From: Marinosulfonomonas sp.
GTDB taxonomy: Bacteria; Pseudomonadota; Alphaproteobacteria; Rhodobacterales; Rhodobacteraceae
Assembly (NCBI GenBank): GCA_026989405.1
Contig: JALSJL010000027.1
Span: 1-6,322, forward strand
Direction: 5' to 3'
DNA: 6,322 nt
Part shown: positions 1-5,222 of the stretch, piece by piece
Layout of the letters: each line of letters begins with the position of its first letter
Position numbering within the stretch: position 1 is the first letter of the stretch
The notes under the pieces: generated by a model
Told to the model about the DNA's origin: nothing
The model's input: only the letters and a program-made list of their open reading frames with translations
Database searches by the model: none
Made by a program: the position numbers and the translations under genes

Positions 1-548
1 CGCAGTCCGCGGGCCGAGAACGGCACAAGCGCCTGGTCGGAAAGGCGCAGCTGGACGCGGCCAAAACGGCGCCACGGGTAACTGTCAGCAATGATCCGGC
101 GCAGTCGCAAGCTTGCGATACCGCAGCGGCCGAGACAGGCGAGAAACCCGGCAATCATCAGCGCGACAATCGTGTGTTGCAGCCACCCGGCAGGCTGCAG
201 CAACCCCGCGCCAAGCGTTTCGCGCAGACTCAGAAGGCGCTCCATATCGGTCGGGCTCATGGCAATGGCGCCATTGAGATACTGTGCCAGCATGATGTCC
301 GAGAGGTTCAGGTGCAGGCTGTTGGGCAGCAACCCGGCGCTTGTCATCTGCCTGTAGGCGAAGGCGATAAACGGGCTGAAAACGATTGCCAGAAACACCG
401 CGTTCAGCAGCGCAAGCTGGGTGCCGTAGGCATGGCGCATGCCGGTTCGGTTCAAGACGAAACGTGTAACGAGCCACAAGGAAAATGCCACCACCAGCAG
501 GATATTCGCATTGATGTAGGCATCAAAAGCAGAGCTAATCCGTGTCAT
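1..548 (-). CDS. M56-family (BlaR1/MecR1-like) membrane metalloprotease, partial (3' end outside window)
   Basis: This frame is open from an ATG at 548 to the window edge, giving 182 N-terminal residues with no stop. Hydrophobic segments at about residues 14-32, 43-64 and 126-147 are probable membrane spans. A loop of about 60 residues between spans 2 and 3 would be extracytoplasmic. The basic stretches at 33-40 and 148-164 fit a cytoplasmic location. From about residue 163 the text GRVQLRLSDQALVPFSARGL resembles the start of the M56 protease domain in BlaR1/MecR1 proteins; the zinc-binding HExxH motif would lie further on, outside the window. In the family, such proteins sense a signal at the membrane and trigger inactivation of the partner BlaI-type repressor. 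The start is supported by a GAAGG Shine-Dalgarno 7 nt upstream. It overlaps the end of the repressor gene by 14 nt, so the two are surely co-expressed. Family assignment is good; the signal is unknown. Confidence 0.85.
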   Translation of the reverse strand, partial: MTRISSAFDAYINANILLVVAFSLWLVTRFVLNRTGMRHAYGTQLALLNAVFLAIVFSPFIAFAYRQMTSAGLLPNSLHLNLSDIMLAQYLNGAIAMSPTDMERLLSLRETLGAGLLQPAGWLQHTIVALMIAGFLACLGRCGIASLRLRRIIADSYPWRRFGRVQLRLSDQALVPFSARGL

Positions 549-927
549 TTTTCAACCTTCTTTCGACGAGGGCCCGAATTTCCTCCAATGCCTCTTCGGT
601 CAGATCGTAGTCATCGACAAGACGCGCGATCAGCATGGTCGGCGTGTTGTCAAACAGCTTTTCTGACAGGGCTTTCAGTGTGCGCGATTGATACGCGTCC
701 TTTTCCAGCAGGGGTTTGTAGACGAATGTCTTGCCCTTTTTTCGGCTGGTCACAAATTCCTTCTGTTCAAGAATGCGCAGGATCGTGGCCGCCGAGGTGT
801 AGGCCAGGTTGCGTTCGGGGGCGAGCAGCCCCATCACGTCGCGAACCGTGCCCTCTCCCAGCTTCCAGAGCTGGGTCATGAACTCCAGCTCAACCTCGGT
901 GAGAAACTCGCGTTTTTCTTTCTTCAT
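535..927 (-). CDS. BlaI/MecI/CopY-family winged-helix transcriptional repressor
   Basis: This 130-residue protein matches the usual length of BlaI/MecI/CopY repressors. The N-terminal winged helix spans about residues 9-74, with a recognition helix around LAYTSAATILRILEQKEF (41-58) and a basic wing (RKKGKTFVYKPLL, 62-74). The C-terminal half is helical and acidic, as in the family's dimerisation region. These proteins bind operators as dimers and are removed by a partner M56 protease, and that partner overlaps its 3' end here. I chose the ATG at 927 because the protein then begins like other family members and a GGAA element lies just upstream. The frame stays open to a GTG/ATG at 1029/1026 touching the DUF2160 stop, which would add 33-34 residues of low-complexity, non-domain sequence. 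The regulated genes are unknown: possibly its own operon, possibly a distant beta-lactamase or cell-envelope gene. There is no evidence that it controls the glycerol genes. Confidence 0.9.
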   Translation of the reverse strand: MKKEKREFLTEVELEFMTQLWKLGEGTVRDVMGLLAPERNLAYTSAATILRILEQKEFVTSRKKGKTFVYKPLLEKDAYQSRTLKALSEKLFDNTPTMLIARLVDDYDLTEEALEEIRALVERRLKNDTD

Positions 928-943
928 GTCTGTTCCGTCGGCT

Positions 944-970
944 TCGGGGCGTTCCAGGCGCTTGCCCCGA
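944..970 (-). repeat. 7-bp inverted repeat in the blaI-like gene leader
   Basis: Two perfectly complementary 7-base arms, TCGGGGC at 944-950 and GCCCCGA at 964-970, flank a 13-nt spacer. The repeat lies 17 nt before the chosen repressor start and directly downstream of a candidate -10 box. There is no T-run after it in either direction, so it does not look like an intrinsic terminator. It could be an operator or a leader stem-loop. It does not resemble the TACA/TGTA dyad known for BlaI/MecI operators, so autoregulation through it is only a guess. Confidence 0.4.
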
Positions 971-998
971 CTAAATACGATAGGCGTGGATTTCCCAA
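970..998 (-). promoter_or_regulatory. Weak candidate sigma-70 promoter for the repressor/protease pair
   Basis: Reading the minus strand, TTGGGA (993-998) and TTTAGT (970-975) are separated by 17 nt. Each matches 4 of 6 bases of the -35 and -10 consensus. It lies in the 98-nt non-coding stretch between the DUF2160 gene and the repressor, the only place where the two-gene module could have its own start. Such matches occur by chance, and read-through from the transporter operon is equally possible because no terminator is visible between them. Confidence 0.25.
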
Positions 999-1025
999 GT
1001 CCTTTTCCGTTTTCGCGATTTGTCA

Positions 1026-1304
1026 TCACACTTTCCGGAAGCAGAAAACGCCCCAGCCGATGGCCAGCCCCAGGGGAATCCAGAGCGGCTGGCCGAACAG
1101 CCCCAGCCAGGCAAGAAAGATGTAGGCCGAGCCGAGAAGGGTGATGAACAACCGGTCGCCGCGGGTGGTTGTCAGCCCGAAAACCCCCTTGCGTTCAGCC
1201 CCGCCCGGGTGGCGGATTTCGATCACGGTCAACACCGCCATCGCCGAAAATATCGCGATGAAAAACAGGGCCGTGGGCCAGGTCCATGCCATCCAGTTCA
1301 GCAT
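1026..1304 (-). CDS. glpU: DUF2160 small membrane protein of the glycerol ABC importer (GlpU-like)
   Basis: This protein of about 92 residues has three probable membrane segments (about residues 9-28, 52-69 and 73-89). Between the first two lies a conserved-looking polar stretch, ending in TTTRGDRLFI. The N-terminal MLNWMAWTWPTALFF is what I remember as typical of DUF2160 proteins, which are found with glycerol-type ABC transporter genes; the Rhizobium leguminosarum counterpart is called GlpU. Its biochemical role is not established, and no enzymatic motif is visible. The ATG at 1304 shares one base with the stop of the upstream permease gene (TGATG). A GTG at 1307 would add one residue and give a 4-nt overlap, so the exact start is uncertain. 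Tight coupling to the permease genes suggests a membrane accessory subunit made in step with them; that part is inference. Confidence 0.85.
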   Translation of the reverse strand: MLNWMAWTWPTALFFIAIFSAMAVLTVIEIRHPGGAERKGVFGLTTTRGDRLFITLLGSAYIFLAWLGLFGQPLWIPLGLAIGWGVFCFRKV

Positions 1305-2101
1305 CACACCCGCCCCAGGGCAAAGCCCTTTGCGATGTGGTTTCGCACAAACCAGATGACGATGGCGCCGGGGATGATCGTCAGCGTTCCGGCGGCGGCC
1401 AGAAGCCCCAGTTCATACCCGGCAGAAGATGCGGTTTTGGTCATGGTTGCGGCAATCGGCTTGGCCGCCACGGCGGTCAGGGTCTTGGCAAGCAAGAGTT
1501 CGACCCAGGAGAACATGAAGCAGAAGAATGCAGCCACCCCGACGCCCGCCTTGATGGTCGGAAGAAAGATCCTGGTGAAAAATCGCGGAAAGGAATAGCC
1601 ATCGACATAGGCCGTTTCGTCCAGCTCCTTGGGCACGCTGCTCATGAAGCCTTCGAGGATCCAGACCGCCAACGGCACGTTGAACAAGGTGTGCGCAAGC
1701 GCCACCGCGATATGGGTGTCAAACAGGCCAACCGCCGAATAAAGCTGAAAGAACGGCAGCGCAAAAACCGCAGCCGGGGCCATGCGGTTGGTCAGCAGCC
1801 AGAAGAAAAGGTGCTTGTCGCCCAGAAAACGATAGCGCGAAAACGCGTAAGCTGCGGGTAGGGCCACTGCCAGTGAAATGACCGTGTTCAGTGCGACATA
1901 GGTGATCGAGTTGAAATATCCCCAATACCAGGTCGGATCGGTGAAGATCGTGCGGTAGTTGTCAAACGTCCATGTCTGCGGGAACAGTGAAAACCCTGAC
2001 AGGATTTCGCCGGTCGTCTTGAAGCTCATGGCAATCAGCCAGTAGATCGGCAGCAGCAGGAACAGGATGTAGAGCAGCGGTATCAGGCTTCGTTTGCGCA
2101 T
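1304..2101 (-). CDS. glpQ: ABC importer permease, second subunit (GlpQ-like, MalG/UgpE type)
   Basis: This 265-residue inner-membrane permease belongs to the binding-protein-dependent type I family. About six hydrophobic segments are visible, near residues 7-25, 66-88, 97-121, 131-151, 186-206 and 236-253. The cytoplasmic EAA loop that docks onto the ATPases is recognisable at residues 159-182 (ELDETAYVDG, then LP at 180-181). The length and the short N-terminus before the first span match MalG/UgpE-type subunits, which pair with a MalF-type partner, here the gene just upstream. The ATG at 2101 is preceded by AAGGGA with 6-nt spacing. The gap to the upstream permease is 11 nt, and the stop overlaps the DUF2160 start. 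Glycerol as substrate is inferred from the complete gene set, not from this protein alone; the symbol follows the R. leguminosarum usage. Confidence 0.9.
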   Translation of the reverse strand: MRKRSLIPLLYILFLLLPIYWLIAMSFKTTGEILSGFSLFPQTWTFDNYRTIFTDPTWYWGYFNSITYVALNTVISLAVALPAAYAFSRYRFLGDKHLFFWLLTNRMAPAAVFALPFFQLYSAVGLFDTHIAVALAHTLFNVPLAVWILEGFMSSVPKELDETAYVDGYSFPRFFTRIFLPTIKAGVGVAAFFCFMFSWVELLLAKTLTAVAAKPIAATMTKTASSAGYELGLLAAAGTLTIIPGAIVIWFVRNHIAKGFALGRV

Positions 2102-2107
2102 CGCTTT

Positions 2108-2113
2108 TCCCTT
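2108..2113 (-). promoter_or_regulatory. Ribosome binding site of the GlpQ-like permease
   Basis: On the minus strand the sequence AAGGGA sits 6 nt before the ATG at 2101, overlapping the last base of the upstream permease stop codon. It is the clearest Shine-Dalgarno among the transporter genes and fixes the permease start. Its position inside the 11-nt gap means ribosomes ending on the upstream permease are placed directly on it. Confidence 0.7.
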
Positions 2114-2973
2114 TACTCATCATCTTTCGTCATCAGCGTGTAGAACAGCCATGAGACGAAAAGCGTTATGACAAAATAGATCAGCGACATCGCCGCCGCA
2201 GGCCCGAGGTCGAACTGGCCGAGCGCGATTTTCACCAGATCAATCGACAAGAGCGTTGTCGCGTTCCCTGGCCCGCCACCGGTCAGAACGAAAGGTTCGG
2301 TATAGATGTTGAAGCTGTCCATGAAGCGCAGCAGGATGGCGATGGTCAGCACCTGTTTCATCTTCGGCAACTGGATGTGGCGAAACACGGACCAGTTGGA
2401 TGCGCCGTCGATCCTGGCGGCCTGATAGTAGGCTTCCGGGATCGAGACCAGACCGGCGTAGCTGAGCAGCACCACCAGCGATGTCCAGTGCCAGACATCC
2501 ATCACGATGATCGTGGCCCAGGCCGCGAACGGGTCTTGTGTCATGTTGTAGTCGATGCCCAGAACGTGGTTCATCAGATAACCCAGCAGCCCGATGTCGG
2601 GCAGGGTAAAGATGTTCCACATGGCGCCCACGACGTTCCAGGGGATCAGCATCGGCAGGGCCATCAGAACCAGGCAGACCGGCACCCAGAAGCCCGAACG
2701 CGGCATCGACAGGGCGATGATCACGCCGAGCGGCACCTCGATCGCCAGGATCATGCCGGTGAACATGAACTGCCGTCCAAGGGCGGCGTGGAAGCGTTCG
2801 GAGCGCAGCAGTTTTTCGAACCAGCCCAGCCCTTCCCAGAAGAACAGGTTGTTGCCGAAAGTTTCCTGCACCGAGTAGTTGACCACCGTCATCATCGGGA
2901 TCAGCGCGTTGAAGGCCACCAGCAGCAGGACCGGCAGAACGAAAAACCACGCCTTCTGATTTTGCTTCTTCAT
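2113..2973 (-). CDS. glpP: ABC importer permease, first subunit (GlpP-like, MalF/UgpA type)
   Basis: This 286-residue inner-membrane permease has a first span at about residues 9-31. Further hydrophobic segments lie near 70-90, 97-119, 152-174, 205-220 and 258-280. The EAA loop contacting the ATPases reads EAYYQAARIDGAS at 180-192, followed by LP at 202-203. TGGGPGNATT (231-240) is the usual MalF/UgpA-type motif following the EAA loop. The protein is a six-span, short version of this subunit without a large periplasmic insert. Its ATG at 2973 overlaps the stop of the GlpT-like ATPase gene by 4 nt (ATGA), a classic arrangement for translational coupling. With the GlpQ-like subunit it should form the heterodimeric channel. 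The glycerol assignment comes from context. Confidence 0.9.
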   Translation of the reverse strand: MKKQNQKAWFFVLPVLLLVAFNALIPMMTVVNYSVQETFGNNLFFWEGLGWFEKLLRSERFHAALGRQFMFTGMILAIEVPLGVIIALSMPRSGFWVPVCLVLMALPMLIPWNVVGAMWNIFTLPDIGLLGYLMNHVLGIDYNMTQDPFAAWATIIVMDVWHWTSLVVLLSYAGLVSIPEAYYQAARIDGASNWSVFRHIQLPKMKQVLTIAILLRFMDSFNIYTEPFVLTGGGPGNATTLLSIDLVKIALGQFDLGPAAAMSLIYFVITLFVSWLFYTLMTKDDE

Positions 2974-4049
2974 CGCGCACGCTCCTTCGGTTGGCTGGCG
3001 ATGCGTCCGCCGCGGTAGATGCGGGTTCTCGCGGGGTCAAAGCCGATGGCGACACGCGTGCCGGTTGCCGGCACGTCATTTTCGACAATCGCCTTGATCA
3101 GACTGTTGCCCAGGCGCAGTTCAACCACATTGTGCCGCCCGACATCGGCCACCTTGACAATCTCGGCCTCCAGCGGGCCGGAGCCAAGCGAGATGTGCTC
3201 TGGCCGCACCCCGATTTCGGCATCCCCGTCACCTGTGGCCGGACCCTCGGTTTCGATGTGCTGCCCGTTGAACCAGGCCTGTCCGTCGCGCAGGGTGCAG
3301 GGCAGGATGTTCATGCCGGGCGAGCCGATGAAGTGGCCCACGAAAGTATGCGCGGGGCGCTCGAACAGTTCGACCGGGGTGCCGATCTGGACAATTTCGC
3401 CATCCTTCATCACCACCACCTGATCCGCGAACGTCAGGGCCTCGGTCTGGTCATGGGTGACATAGATCATCGTGGCGCGCACCCGCTGATGCAGTTCTTT
3501 CAGTTTTGAGCGCAGCTTCCATTTCAGATGAGGGTCGATCACCGTCAGCGGTTCATCGAACATGATCACGTTTACATCCTTGCGCACCAGCCCGCGCCCC
3601 ATGGATATCTTTTGCTTGTTGTCGGCCGACAGTCCCGCGGCGCGGATTGTCAGCAGGTCGTCAAGTTCAAGCATTTCGGCGATCTCGTGCACCCGCGCGC
3701 CCACGGTGGCCTCGTCAACTCCGCGGTTGCGCAGCGGGAAGGCCAGGTTGTCGAAAACGGTCATCGTGTCGTAAATCACCGGAAACTGGAAAACCTGCGC
3801 GATGTTGCGCTTGTCGGGGGGCAGGGCGGTGACGTCGCGATCATCGAACAGGACTTTGCCTTGCGAGGGCTGCAACAGCCCCGATATGATGTTCAAGAGG
3901 GTGGTCTTGCCGCACCCTGACGGACCCAGCAGCGCATAGGCGCCGCCGTCGTCCCAGTCGAGGTCGATTTCCTTGAGCGCATAGTCATCCGGGCCTTCCG
4001 GCTTTGGATTATAGCTGTGGCGCAGCTTCGAGAGCGTTATTTTTGCCAT
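2970..4049 (-). CDS. glpT: ABC importer ATPase with degenerate signature motif (GlpT-like)
   Basis: This 359-residue cytoplasmic ATPase of the MalK/UgpC type carries Walker A GPSGCGKT (42-49), Q-loop Gln88, Walker B VIMFDEP (161-167) with catalytic Glu166, and switch His199 in YVTHDQTEAL. The signature, normally LSGGQ, reads LSADN (140-144), followed by KQKISMGRGL. The D-loop is TVID (169-172) instead of the usual SNLD. A C-terminal regulatory TOBE-type region follows from about residue 245, including EIGVRPEHISL (278-288). I chose the ATG at 4049 because MAKITLSKLRHSY is a normal start for this fold; the frame runs open for 45 more codons into the upstream gene, which is not domain sequence. 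The gap to the upstream ATPase is 10 nt. The altered signature is probably family-typical rather than a mutation, since the rest is well conserved. The partner subunit supplies an intact LSGGQ. Confidence 0.92.
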   Translation of the reverse strand: MAKITLSKLRHSYNPKPEGPDDYALKEIDLDWDDGGAYALLGPSGCGKTTLLNIISGLLQPSQGKVLFDDRDVTALPPDKRNIAQVFQFPVIYDTMTVFDNLAFPLRNRGVDEATVGARVHEIAEMLELDDLLTIRAAGLSADNKQKISMGRGLVRKDVNVIMFDEPLTVIDPHLKWKLRSKLKELHQRVRATMIYVTHDQTEALTFADQVVVMKDGEIVQIGTPVELFERPAHTFVGHFIGSPGMNILPCTLRDGQAWFNGQHIETEGPATGDGDAEIGVRPEHISLGSGPLEAEIVKVADVGRHNVVELRLGNSLIKAIVENDVPATGTRVAIGFDPARTRIYRGGRIASQPKERAR

Positions 4050-4059
4050 CGTCCCCGCC

Positions 4060-5124
4060 TCAGGCAACCCGCTGCCCGTCGGGCGCGAAATAAAAGCACT
4101 TGCTCGGGTCGAGATAAAAGACGTGGTCTTCTCCGATCGTGTAGGGATGCACCCCATGGGCCAGTGAAACCCAGTTGTTGCCATTCAGGATGAACTGGGC
4201 AGAACTGCTGGAGCCGCTGATCTCTGTCACCTGAACCTGACCGGAAAGCGCGACCACATTTTCGTCGGGTCTGGTCGGGGTGACGTAGTCGGGCCGCACT
4301 GCCACGGTGTAACGGCCATCCGCAAGCTCCGCTGCCGGGCCGGTCAACTGCCAATTTATCTGATCATCAAGGTAGGCGACATTGCCGCGCTTTTCGATTT
4401 CGGCGGCGTTGATCGGCGGGTTGGAAAACACGCGTGCAGACAGCAGGTCGACCGGATTTCGGAAAATCCTGGCCGTCGGGCCGAACTGGGTCACGCGCCC
4501 GTCATGCATGAGCGCCGTCCATCCGCCCAGAAGCAGCGCTTCTTCCGGCTCGGAGGTCGCGTAGACCACGACAGAGCCGCGACCGGCAAACAGTTCGGGC
4601 AACTGGTCGCGCAGTTCTTCGCGCAGCTTGTAGTCGAGGTTGGCCAGCGGCTCGTCCAGAAAAATGGCTTTGCTGTCCTTGGCAATTGCGCGCGCAAGCG
4701 CGGTGCGCTGTTGCTGGCCGCCCGACAGTTCATGCGGGCGGCGGTTCAGCATCGGGCGCAGTTGCAAAATGTCGGCGGCCTGCTCGACCCGGCCCTGAAT
4801 TTCGGATTTGGCCATCCCCGCGACGCGCAGGGGTGAGGCGATGTTATCGTAGACCGTCCAATGCGGGTAGTTGACGAAGAACTGGTGCACCAGGGCGATG
4901 TTGCGTTTTTGCGGCGACAAGCGGGTGACGTCCAGGCCATCCATGAAAATCTGGCCGTCGGACACACTGTCCAGCCCCGCCATCAGTTTGATCAATGAGG
5001 TTTTTCCGGCGCCAGTCTCGCCGAGCAGGACATTGAAATGCCCCGGCTCAAGGCGTAACGAGGTTTCCTTGATATGGGTCACCGCGCCGACGCGTTTGGT
5101 GATATTTTTGAGTTCAAGGGCCAT
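4060..5124 (-). CDS. glpS: ABC importer ATPase lacking the switch histidine (GlpS-like)
   Basis: This 354-residue cytoplasmic ATPase of the MalK/UgpC type carries Walker A GETGAGKT (35-42), Q-loop Gln81, an intact signature LSGGQQQR (133-140), Walker B AIFLDEP (153-159) with Glu158, and D-loop NLD (162-164). Two usual nucleotide-contact residues are missing. The switch histidine is replaced by Ser191 (YATSEPEEAL where relatives have VTHDQ-EA). The A-loop aromatic appears replaced by Val12 (KRVGAV where KRYGAV is common). A TOBE-type C-terminal region starts around residue 240 and contains VAVRPDYVTP (274-283). The ATG at 5124 has GGAA a few bases upstream and gives a standard N-terminus. It heads the tightly packed block of transporter genes and follows the binding-protein gene after 98 nt. 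Pairing with the GlpT-like subunit is expected, as the operon encodes two distinct ATPases. Confidence 0.92.
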   Translation of the reverse strand: MALELKNITKRVGAVTHIKETSLRLEPGHFNVLLGETGAGKTSLIKLMAGLDSVSDGQIFMDGLDVTRLSPQKRNIALVHQFFVNYPHWTVYDNIASPLRVAGMAKSEIQGRVEQAADILQLRPMLNRRPHELSGGQQQRTALARAIAKDSKAIFLDEPLANLDYKLREELRDQLPELFAGRGSVVVYATSEPEEALLLGGWTALMHDGRVTQFGPTARIFRNPVDLLSARVFSNPPINAAEIEKRGNVAYLDDQINWQLTGPAAELADGRYTVAVRPDYVTPTRPDENVVALSGQVQVTEISGSSSSAQFILNGNNWVSLAHGVHPYTIGEDHVFYLDPSKCFYFAPDGQRVA

Positions 5125-5157
5125 TTTGTTCCGGCGGGTTGGGTGTTCTCGGAGGGT

Positions 5158-5181
5158 CTCCGGGGCCGTTTGGCCCCGGAG
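5158..5181 (-). promoter_or_regulatory. Perfect 10-bp intercistronic hairpin after the binding-protein gene
   Basis: The arms CTCCGGGGCC (5158-5167) and GGCCCCGGAG (5172-5181) are exact complements around a 4-nt loop. On the transcript the stem begins about 40 nt after the binding-protein stop codon and lies ahead of the GlpS-like gene. No T-run follows on the transcribed strand, so it is not a standard intrinsic terminator. Stem-loops in this position in ABC operons commonly protect the upstream binding-protein mRNA from 3' exonucleases or partly block read-through, giving more binding protein than membrane complex. The structure is seen directly; the role is inferred. Confidence 0.7.
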
Positions 5182-5192
5182 TCTGGTGAGTG

Positions 5193-5210
5193 GCCGGCGT
5201 GGAAACCGGC
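5193..5210 (-). repeat. Small second inverted repeat next to the intercistronic hairpin
   Basis: GCCGG (5193-5197) and CCGGC (5206-5210) form a 5-bp stem with an 8-nt loop, 11 nt from the main hairpin and between it and the binding-protein stop codon. It is weak alone but could stack with the larger stem in the same 98-nt spacer. In GC-rich DNA a repeat this short may be chance. Confidence 0.3.
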
Positions 5211-5222
5211 ACGGGAGAGACC

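Noticed and set aside
85..477. Minus-strand 130-codon frame inside the M56 protease region
   Set aside because: It is in another frame from the membrane protein that starts at 548 and runs open to the window edge. Its Arg/His-rich translation has no membrane segments or motifs.
174..881. Plus-strand open frame of 235 codons opposite the protease and repressor genes
   Set aside because: It has no recognisable domain and lies antisense to two well-supported genes; the same holds for the other long plus-strand frames in the window.
944..970. Intrinsic terminator between the DUF2160 and repressor genes
   Set aside because: The stem is only 7 bp with a 13-nt loop and no T-run follows on either strand.
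928..1029. N-terminal extension of the BlaI-like repressor from a GTG/ATG at 1029/1026 touching the DUF2160 stop
   Set aside because: The added 33-34 residues look like translated spacer with no domain features. The start at 927 gives a normal family length and N-terminus. The frame can be open by chance in GC-rich DNA.
2240..3088. Long minus-strand open frame of 282 codons over the GlpP-like permease
   Set aside because: Its translation is rich in Arg, Ala and Pro with no membrane spans or motifs, while the overlapping frame encodes a full permease with an EAA loop. It is a shadow of GC-rich coding.
4050..4184. 45-codon upstream extension of the GlpT-like ATPase
   Set aside because: It lies wholly over the 3' end of the GlpS-like gene and reads as an out-of-frame shadow. 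The fold begins at MAKITL, at 4049.
2970..5124. Signature and H-loop changes in the ATPases as signs of pseudogenes
   Set aside because: Both frames are full length without stops or frameshifts, and all other motifs are intact. The changes are complementary between the two subunits, which indicates specialisation rather than decay.
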